The notes under the pieces were generated by a model. That model saw only the letters and a list, made by a program, of their open reading frames with translations. It was not told where the DNA came from and searched no databases. From an uncultured Opitutia bacterium (GTDB lineage Bacteria > Verrucomicrobiota > Verrucomicrobiia > Opitutales > UBA953), in the NCBI GenBank assembly GCA_903895475.1, contig CAITUF010000194.1:1-5361 (forward strand): a stretch of 5,361 nt of DNA, read 5' to 3'. Position 1 is the first letter of the stretch; each line of letters opens with the position of its first letter. The translations under genes were made by a program, and so were the position numbers. Below, piece by piece: positions 1-5,361 of this stretch.

Positions 1-22
1 CAGACGTGTGCTCTTCCGATCT
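1..22 (+). other. Illumina sequencing adapter remnant (not genomic)
   Basis: These bases match, from memory, the 3' end of the standard Illumina TruSeq read-2 adapter, including its diagnostic ending gctcttccgatct. The genomic insert therefore starts at about position 23. This is untrimmed adapter carried into the assembly. The left end is thus a library-fragment end, and nothing can be inferred about what lies upstream in the real genome. Confidence 0.96.
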
Positions 23-45
23 GAACTCTGCACTCCTTACTCTGT

Positions 46-113
46 CCCCATCCCCCATCCCCTACCCCCCTATCCCCCTATCCCCCATCCCCCAAATCTC
101 CTTCCCCCTTCCC
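46..113. repeat. C-rich low-complexity tract, degenerate 7-8 base repeat
   Basis: Nine runs of three to six cytosines lie at 46-49, 52-56, 59-62, 65-70, 74-78, 82-86, 89-93, 104-108 and 111-113. The first seven are separated by only two or three bases, mostly AT, TA or TAT, giving a degenerate CCCCCAT/CCCCCTAT repeat. The minus strand therefore has closely spaced G-runs that meet the usual sequence rule for a G-quadruplex, and the plus strand could form an i-motif. The tract ends about 20 bases before the start codon of the plus-strand gene. It lies close to the adapter-bearing contig end, so part of it could be a sequencing or assembly artefact. No -35/-10 promoter is visible in 23-135. Confidence 0.7.
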
Positions 114-135
114 GCTGCCTCGCTATCTTCCCCTC

Positions 136-2451
136 ATGTCCCTCCCCAAAGGTTTCCGCGAATGGCTGGCCAAGGAATCTACGGCTTGGAATTCGGATGG
201 CCTCATCGATGCCGGTCAACGTGAACGCATCCTGACACGCTACCCAGAAGAAGCCACCGACTCCGGTGCCCTCGCTTTCGCCCTGCGCACGCTGGCGGTC
301 ATGCTCTTCGGGGCATCCATCTTCCTCGTCATTAGCCATAACTGGGCCGACTTCTCCCGCGAAGGTCAGCTGGCCATCGTGTTCACGGCGCTCGCGGTCA
401 TCCAAGGCGCTGGGCTCTACTTCTTCCTCAAGGGCCAAGAACGCAGTGCCATCATCGGCCACCTGCTGGGCTGCCTGATGTACGGCGGCGGTATCGCGCT
501 CATCGGGCAGATCTACCACCTCGACGCCCATAGCCCTGATGCCGTGCTGGCTTGGTGCATCTTCACGATTCCCTTCGCGCTCCTGCTCGACGCGACCGTT
601 CTTCACTTGGTCGTCATCGTGCTGGCCGGGACTTGGCTGAACATGGAGACCGACCACTACGCCTGGCGAGAAACCGCCCTCCATCATAGCGAGCGCTTGG
701 TCTTCCTGCTTTTAATCGCGCCAACCGCGATTGCCGCCTACCGACGGGCCCGACCGGCACTCGCCGGGGCCTTGGCGTGGTCGACGCTGTTCTTATGGTT
801 CATGTTTGGCGGTTACACGCCCGCCCACGTCTTCGTACTTCCGCTGGTCATCGCAGCCCTGCACCCCAGGGGCGATCCGCGTGGTCGGGGCTTCCGATTT
901 ATCGGGGCCTTAGGCGTAGCGTTCGTCACGCTGGCGCTCGGCAGCATGGACAGCGCGAGCAATAACCGGCTGGCCGGAAACTTCCTGCGGCATGACTTCG
1001 TCTTCTCCGCCGTGACCGCAGGCTTAGCCATCTGGGCCATCGTTCGCGCCCGCCAACGCCAAGATAGCCATGCGGCCTGGCTCGGCCTCGTGGCCGTGCT
1101 CACACTCACCACGAGCCTACTCGGCAGCCTGAACGTCGACAACTTCAGGCAACGCGACCAGCTCTGGGTGCTCATCGTAGCGATCGCCAACGTGACGACG
1201 CTACTGCTCGCCGTGACGCTCATTCGCCAAGGCCTCGGCGAGAAACGCCTACGTCCCTACGTCTATGGAGCGCTCGTCTTCCTCGGTTGGCTCACTTGGC
1301 GCTACGTCGACATCGAGAAGGAGTTAGGGTACCTCGGTATGGCCGGCATCTTCCTGTTCATCGGGTTGGTCCTCTTCGGCCTCGCCATGGTCTGGCGCCA
1401 ACCACGCGAGGTAGAGATTGCCGAAGAGATGCCTGACTTCCGTCCGTCCTGGCTCGAAGCCATGGTGGCGAAACTGATACCCATGCGCACACGCCTCCTT
1501 GTCGGCGCCTTGGCGCTACAATTGGGCGTCCTTGGCTGGATGGTCTACGATCACAGCCGACCGCTGGCCTCGGGTGAACGTTTCTTACTGGTCTGCGAGC
1601 CCGTCGATCCGCGTGACCTCACCAAGGGCGACTACGTGATTCTCCGTTACGGCTTCCAGTCATTCAACTCCACCCAGAAGGAAAATCTGCTGAAGGAATG
1701 GAATCAGCTGCATCCCGGCCCAACCGATTTAAATGCGTCCTTCAGTTATACGATCAAAGACGACGCCCCTATCTACATCCCCTTAAAGAAAGGGGCGGAC
1801 GGTGTTGCCAGCTATGGTGAGCCAACCTTGACCCAGCCGTCCAGCAGTCCGTTCCTACTGGCCCGTAAGGGGCAAGGCCGGTGGAGCTGGAACAACGGCG
1901 ACGTCCGCGCGGGTATCGAGTCCTACTACGTCGCCGAAGGCACAGGGCTAGCTTGGGAAAAACTCCGCAATACCGGCAAGCTGCTTGCGGAAGTCGGCGT
2001 GCTACCCAACGGCAAGGCCGGCCTAGTCGCCCTCAAACCCGCCCCCTTTGCCACGCTCCAGGCTTTCACCCACCAACCTTTAGAGCGCTTCTTCGTGACG
2101 ATAAAGTCGGATAAGCCCGTGACCAAAATAATCAGCACGGAAACGGATTTTGCGGCGACTTTCCACCCCGCACCCGTGAACGGAAAGAATGCGGTGACGC
2201 CGAAGTTCCCGAACGAGTTCGTCCTGCTGCATACGCTTCCCGAAACGGACGTGGCTACGACGATTGAGTTCAAGAACGTGCGACTAAACAATGGCTACCT
2301 TAACGCGGAAGTTCAGGTTATCCGCGGCGAGAAACAGACCTTCACGACCCGTCCGCAAGCCGCCATCGTCATCTCGGCTAAAGACCTGCTTGGCGTGAGC
2401 GTCCGGGACGATAAACGCGCGAGTCTCCTCGAAGTCAGAATCAGGAAGTAG
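136..2451 (+). CDS. DUF2157 / GDYXXLXY fusion, polytopic membrane protein of unknown function
   Basis: This is a complete 771-residue protein in three parts. Residues 1-45 are a soluble N-terminus with the DUF2157-like helix (GLIDAGQRERIL, about 22-33). Residues 47-420 hold about 14 hydrophobic segments, including the DUF2157-like stretch GQIYHLDAHSPDAVLAW (124-140) and a closing helix pair at 375-420. After a charged linker (421-450), one more membrane helix (about 451-471) leads into a GDYXXLXY domain: PVDPRDLTKGDYVILRY at 489-505, with GDY at 498-500, and the second hallmark GIESYYVAEGTG at 593-604. Residues 640-771 are an additional beta-rich tail I cannot assign. DUF2157 and GDYXXLXY proteins are commonly neighbouring separate genes in bacteria; here they share one chain. 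Function is unknown, with a role in the inner membrane and an extracytoplasmic C-terminal domain inferred. The ATG at 136 is the only ATG, GTG or TTG start in the visible open frame, which continues back to position 25 without a stop. No Shine-Dalgarno sequence precedes it. Family assignment is strong for GDYXXLXY and good for DUF2157. Confidence 0.92.
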   Translation: MSLPKGFREWLAKESTAWNSDGLIDAGQRERILTRYPEEATDSGALAFALRTLAVMLFGASIFLVISHNWADFSREGQLAIVFTALAVIQGAGLYFFLKGQERSAIIGHLLGCLMYGGGIALIGQIYHLDAHSPDAVLAWCIFTIPFALLLDATVLHLVVIVLAGTWLNMETDHYAWRETALHHSERLVFLLLIAPTAIAAYRRARPALAGALAWSTLFLWFMFGGYTPAHVFVLPLVIAALHPRGDPRGRGFRFIGALGVAFVTLALGSMDSASNNRLAGNFLRHDFVFSAVTAGLAIWAIVRARQRQDSHAAWLGLVAVLTLTTSLLGSLNVDNFRQRDQLWVLIVAIANVTTLLLAVTLIRQGLGEKRLRPYVYGALVFLGWLTWRYVDIEKELGYLGMAGIFLFIGLVLFGLAMVWRQPREVEIAEEMPDFRPSWLEAMVAKLIPMRTRLLVGALALQLGVLGWMVYDHSRPLASGERFLLVCEPVDPRDLTKGDYVILRYGFQSFNSTQKENLLKEWNQLHPGPTDLNASFSYTIKDDAPIYIPLKKGADGVASYGEPTLTQPSSSPFLLARKGQGRWSWNNGDVRAGIESYYVAEGTGLAWEKLRNTGKLLAEVGVLPNGKAGLVALKPAPFATLQAFTHQPLERFFVTIKSDKPVTKIISTETDFAATFHPAPVNGKNAVTPKFPNEFVLLHTLPETDVATTIEFKNVRLNNGYLNAEVQVIRGEKQTFTTRPQAAIVISAKDLLGVSVRDDKRASLLEVRIRK

Positions 2452-2470
2452 GCTGAGCTGACGCCAACGA

Positions 2471-2504
2471 AAAGGCCGGGCGGAGTTCCCTCCGTCCGGC
2501 CTTT
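2471..2504. terminator. Bidirectional rho-independent terminator between convergent genes
   Basis: A 15-base-pair hairpin has arms at 2471-2485 and 2490-2504 and a TTCC loop at 2486-2489. All pairs are Watson-Crick except 2480/2495, which is a G-U wobble in plus-strand RNA and a C-A mismatch in minus-strand RNA. On the plus strand the stem runs into a T-rich tail (TTTATTTT, 2502-2509). On the minus strand the tail is a run of four T (2470-2473). The stem lies exactly 19 bases from the stop codon of each flanking gene, so it can end both transcripts. The wobble and the longer tail suggest it works better in the plus direction. Confidence 0.93.
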
Positions 2505-2523
2505 ATTTTAAAGTGAACGCGGC

Positions 2524-5361
2524 TTACTTCGCCGGGACGAGGTCGGCCTCGGTCAGCGGAGGCTTACCGACTTCGCTGCGCAGAGCCTTGACCTGCTCGG
2601 GCTTCACCGGTGAAGCGGCATTACCGAAGGTATTACGGACATAAGTCAGGACGGCCGCGATCTGCTCGTCGGTCTGATAGGCCTGCGCGGGCATTGGACC
2701 AGGGAGCTTATACTCCTTACCCGAGACGGTAATCGGACCCTGCAGGCCGCGGAGCTGGATGCGGATGAGGTTCTCGACGGGGCCGTTCACCCAGTTCGAC
2801 TTAGCGAGGGGCGGAGCGATGGGGCCACCTTCAGCGTTCGGGCCGTGGCAGGCCGAACACGTGACGAACTGCTGCTTGCCCAAGGCCATCACGGCCGGAT
2901 CGATACCAGCGGCGTGGACAACGGGCTTGATGGTCGAGATATCGAGCGGCTTAGGCTCAGGAGCCTTCACCGCAGCGGCGCCCTTCTCGAGCGTGGCCAT
3001 CCAAGCGACGAGGTCACGGACTTCATTAAGCGACAGGACGCTATCCAAGGCGGGCATGCCAGAAACGGGCGCGGTCATGGCCTTCACGTCCTTACGGGCG
3101 ATCCGCCAACGGTTGCCAGCGACGTCCACATCGACGAAGTCAGGCTTCTCCTGCAGCAACGTACCAGTGAGCGCGCCACCATTGGAAAGGTCGATATTTA
3201 CGGTGCCATAACCAGAGACAACGGCGGCCGAGGACTGGACGACCGACTCGAGGAGGTAACGGCGATCACCACGCTTGGCGATGCCCGCAAGGTTCGGGCC
3301 GGCTTCACCGCCGGCGGCATGGGAGTCGGCCGAGGCGCGGTGACAACGAAGGCACTGGCCAGCAGGTAAGGCTTGGAAGAGCGCGAAGCCGTTGGTGGCG
3401 TCGCCGCCTTCGAGGGCTGGTAACCACTTGGCCAAGGCGTTACTCGGGTCAGCCAAAGCGGTCTTCAGCTTAGCCAAGGCATCCTTGACGGAGGCCTCTG
3501 GACGGGCCGCAGCGGCTTCCAATAACTCAATCGCAGCCGGTGACACGCCCTTAGCGGCACCGAGGGCCGAGAGCTGTTCGACGAACAGGGCTTCGACGCC
3601 CTGAGCCTGCAGCTTGGCGAGGGCTTTCCACGCGCCCTGCCGGCGGGCCGGCGAGCCGGTCTTGGCGGCATTAGAGAGTTCGACGAGGCCTTGGGCCGGA
3701 TTGCGCTGCGCGAGTTCGCCAATCGCAACCATGGCTACTTCGTCCTTAGCGTCCTTGGCATATTTGTCGGCGAGCTCGACGGCGTTCGCAGGCTTACGGG
3801 CGAGGAGCATCGCCAGCGCCTTAGCACGGGCGGAACCACTGAGCTTCTGGTTAGCCGCCAACGTGGTGAGCGTATCGACCGGCAAGGAAGCCACATCGAG
3901 TTGGAACAGCGTCACGAGTTCTAAGGCGGACTTCAAAGTGTCCGAATTGCCCTTGAGGAGCTGTGGAAGCGCGGCGGTTAGGCTGGTGCGGACTTCCTTG
4001 GGATCGCGCGGAGGCAGCGGCGACCAATGGCCGGTCAACTGGTCGACGGGATAAGGATTGGCCCACTGGGCGAGGAGACGCAGGGCCTCATTGCGGACTT
4101 CGTCAGGCAGCTTCTCGTCGACGGCGACACCGACCACACGGGCAGCGTTCTGCTCACCACCGAGGCGGAAGGCGCTGTGGACCAGACGACGCAGCATGAA
4201 AGGCGTCCAAGCACGCTGATCGCGTGCGTCAAGGAGTGCGGCTACGGCCGGACGGCCGGGCTCAAAGCCGAGGTCATGAACGGCGCGGATGGCTTCATCA
4301 GCAACCACCGTGGACTTGTCGTTCACGAAGCTGGCAGCCGATGGGTCGAGGCGACGGCGGAGGGCAATCACCGCGGCGAGGCGCACGGAGGCGTTGTCAT
4401 CCTTGGCCACGGCATCGAAGGCTGCCGGAGTCTGGCAGATGAGATCGATAGCGAACGACCCTGCATGGCGAAGCACCGGATCCTTATCAGCGTTTTCACG
4501 GAGCATCGTCAGGACTTCGGGCAGGTGCTTATCGGCAGCGAGGCGGCCCGCGGCAATGGCGGCAAAGGAACGCACGCGGAGTGATGGGTCGAGGATGAGT
4601 TTGCCGAGCGGAAGGTCGTTACCCTTCAGCGGGCTTTCCTGGAGGACGCGGACCGCTTGCGCGCGGACTTCGGCGTCAGCATGGCTCAGCAAGGGCACGA
4701 GGCGATTGGCAGCAGCGACACGGTCAGCCAACGGGGCAACCGGCGTGGACTTGCCGTTGAAGGCCTCGCTCGGAGCGATGGCGGCGCCACGACGGGCGAG
4801 GATACCGAGGCCCCAAATACCGTGGACGCGCTCGAGGGGATTAGCGGACTTCGTCGCGGCTTCAAAGCGGTCTGCGGCGTCGGGACGACGGGTCAGTTCA
4901 ATCTGGGCCCGGAGACGGATGCGCTGGTCGTCATGCGCTAAGAGTTTGGCGAGCTCAGCGGCGCTGCGCTTGCCGAAGCCTTCCTTCATGAGGGTGGCCA
5001 CCGTGGAGGCAGCCTCGGGCTTCATCATCTGCTCAGCAGACAGCGTGATAATACGGCCCGCATTGTGCGATTCCCAGCCAGTGATGAAGTCGGACACCAC
5101 TAAGCGACCCTTCCAGTCGTACTCGATGTCGGTCGCCGCAACGCCCCAGAGCAGTTGGTGCGAGCTGGTCATCTTCATGCCGGCACCGGCGGGTTCGACC
5201 TTGAAGGACCAAATGCCGGATGCGCCGGCGGATCCACGGTAATCACAAATATGGAAGTGCTTAGCCTCGGCTTCGAGGTAACCAGCGCCGGGGTGGTAAG
5301 TCAGGCCAGAGGGACCCGAGCTCAGGTAAGCGGTGGGTGGGATAATGAAGGCGGGCTGCAC
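2524..5361 (-). CDS. PVC-type membrane-bound dehydrogenase-like protein with HEAT repeats and two cytochrome c domains (5' truncated by window)
   Basis: The visible 945 residues are the C-terminal part of a larger protein; the frame is open at the right edge. Numbering starts at the edge. Residues 1-118 resemble the end of a sugar-dehydrogenase-like beta-propeller of the Pirellula/Verrucomicrobium type (GPSGLTYHPGAGY at 16-28, LLWGVAATDIEYD at 70-82, GRIITLS at 102-108). Residues 130-640 form an alpha-helical HEAT-like solenoid with repeated units, such as HADAEVRAQAVRVL (227-240) and DNASVRLAAVIALRRR (322-337). Residues 655-795 match the Pirellula/Verrucomicrobium heme-binding domain, with CLRCH at 670-674 (bases 3340-3354) and a possible distal ligand Met769. 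Residues 820-912 are a class I-like cytochrome c with CSACH at 835-839 (bases 2845-2859) and candidate ligand Met890 in GPMPA. By family knowledge it is probably exported, with covalently bound c-type hemes carrying electrons from the propeller to a respiratory acceptor. The substrate is unknown. The missing part should hold the signal peptide and most of the propeller. The GTG at 5359-5361 is probably an internal Val codon, not a start. It converges on the plus-strand gene and ends 19 bases before the shared terminator. Confidence 0.93.
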   Translation of the reverse strand: MQPAFIIPPTAYLSSGPSGLTYHPGAGYLEAEAKHFHICDYRGSAGASGIWSFKVEPAGAGMKMTSSHQLLWGVAATDIEYDWKGRLVVSDFITGWESHNAGRIITLSAEQMMKPEAASTVATLMKEGFGKRSAAELAKLLAHDDQRIRLRAQIELTRRPDAADRFEAATKSANPLERVHGIWGLGILARRGAAIAPSEAFNGKSTPVAPLADRVAAANRLVPLLSHADAEVRAQAVRVLQESPLKGNDLPLGKLILDPSLRVRSFAAIAAGRLAADKHLPEVLTMLRENADKDPVLRHAGSFAIDLICQTPAAFDAVAKDDNASVRLAAVIALRRRLDPSAASFVNDKSTVVADEAIRAVHDLGFEPGRPAVAALLDARDQRAWTPFMLRRLVHSAFRLGGEQNAARVVGVAVDEKLPDEVRNEALRLLAQWANPYPVDQLTGHWSPLPPRDPKEVRTSLTAALPQLLKGNSDTLKSALELVTLFQLDVASLPVDTLTTLAANQKLSGSARAKALAMLLARKPANAVELADKYAKDAKDEVAMVAIGELAQRNPAQGLVELSNAAKTGSPARRQGAWKALAKLQAQGVEALFVEQLSALGAAKGVSPAAIELLEAAAARPEASVKDALAKLKTALADPSNALAKWLPALEGGDATNGFALFQALPAGQCLRCHRASADSHAAGGEAGPNLAGIAKRGDRRYLLESVVQSSAAVVSGYGTVNIDLSNGGALTGTLLQEKPDFVDVDVAGNRWRIARKDVKAMTAPVSGMPALDSVLSLNEVRDLVAWMATLEKGAAAVKAPEPKPLDISTIKPVVHAAGIDPAVMALGKQQFVTCSACHGPNAEGGPIAPPLAKSNWVNGPVENLIRIQLRGLQGPITVSGKEYKLPGPMPAQAYQTDEQIAAVLTYVRNTFGNAASPVKPEQVKALRSEVGKPPLTEADLVPAK

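Noticed and set aside
46..93. CRISPR array or telomere-like repeat
   Set aside because: The units are only 7-8 bases, irregular and without spacers, so it is simple low-complexity sequence; a bacterial contig with these genes gives no reason to propose a telomere.
6..235. Two short plus-strand ORFs starting at 6 and 8
   Set aside because: Their start codons lie inside the adapter and their sequence is translated low-complexity C-rich DNA, mostly Pro and Ser; they then run into the real gene out of frame.
70..687. 205-residue minus-strand ORF opposite the membrane protein gene
   Set aside because: It lies antisense to a well-supported coding region, has no recognisable domain, and ends in Gly/Arg-rich sequence from the C-rich tract. 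It is best explained as a high-GC shadow.
2759..3369. Plus-strand ORFs of 150 and 174 residues opposite the heme domains
   Set aside because: They overlap the strand that encodes both CXXCH motifs, show no family resemblance, and have no ribosome binding site I can identify.
4289..5242. 317-residue plus-strand ORF opposite the cytochrome gene
   Set aside because: It is long, but its composition is Arg/Ser/Ala-rich with no domain or motif, and the opposite strand carries clear HEAT and propeller patterns. Long antisense open frames are expected in GC-rich coding DNA.
5359..5361. GTG at the right edge as the start of the cytochrome gene
   Set aside because: The following residues are already inside a beta-propeller, with no signal peptide, so this is most likely an internal Val codon and the gene continues beyond the window.

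Overview
The window looks like one end of a metagenome-assembled contig from a high-GC bacterium of the Planctomycetota/Verrucomicrobiota group, most likely Verrucomicrobiota. The main reason is the minus-strand gene. It combines the end of a 'membrane-bound dehydrogenase' beta-propeller, a long HEAT-repeat solenoid, a heme-binding domain of the Pirellula/Verrucomicrobium type and a further cytochrome c, an architecture largely confined to that group. The assignment rests on protein pattern recognition, not on a database search.

Layout: positions 1-22 are Illumina adapter sequence, so the left edge is an assembly artefact and not biology. Positions 23-135 are a pyrimidine-rich, low-complexity leader with nine C-runs (46-113) and no recognisable Shine-Dalgarno sequence. 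Positions 136-2451 (+) encode a complete 771-residue polytopic membrane protein: an N-terminal DUF2157-type membrane region, a C-terminal GDYXXLXY domain and an extra beta-rich tail. Positions 2452-2523 are a short convergent intergenic gap that is essentially one bidirectional rho-independent terminator. Positions 2524-5361 (-) hold the last 945 residues of a large secreted multidomain diheme protein whose 5' end lies beyond the right edge.

The two genes converge and share the terminator, so they are separate transcription units, and nothing in the sequence links their functions. The plus-strand protein belongs to families of unknown function. The minus-strand protein is probably a periplasmic oxidoreductase passing electrons from a propeller active site to its c-type hemes, with an unknown substrate. 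I found no RNA genes, CRISPR arrays, transposons or phage elements. The least ordinary points are the one-chain DUF2157/GDYXXLXY fusion with its uncharacterised C-terminal extension, and the G-quadruplex/i-motif-capable tract before it.
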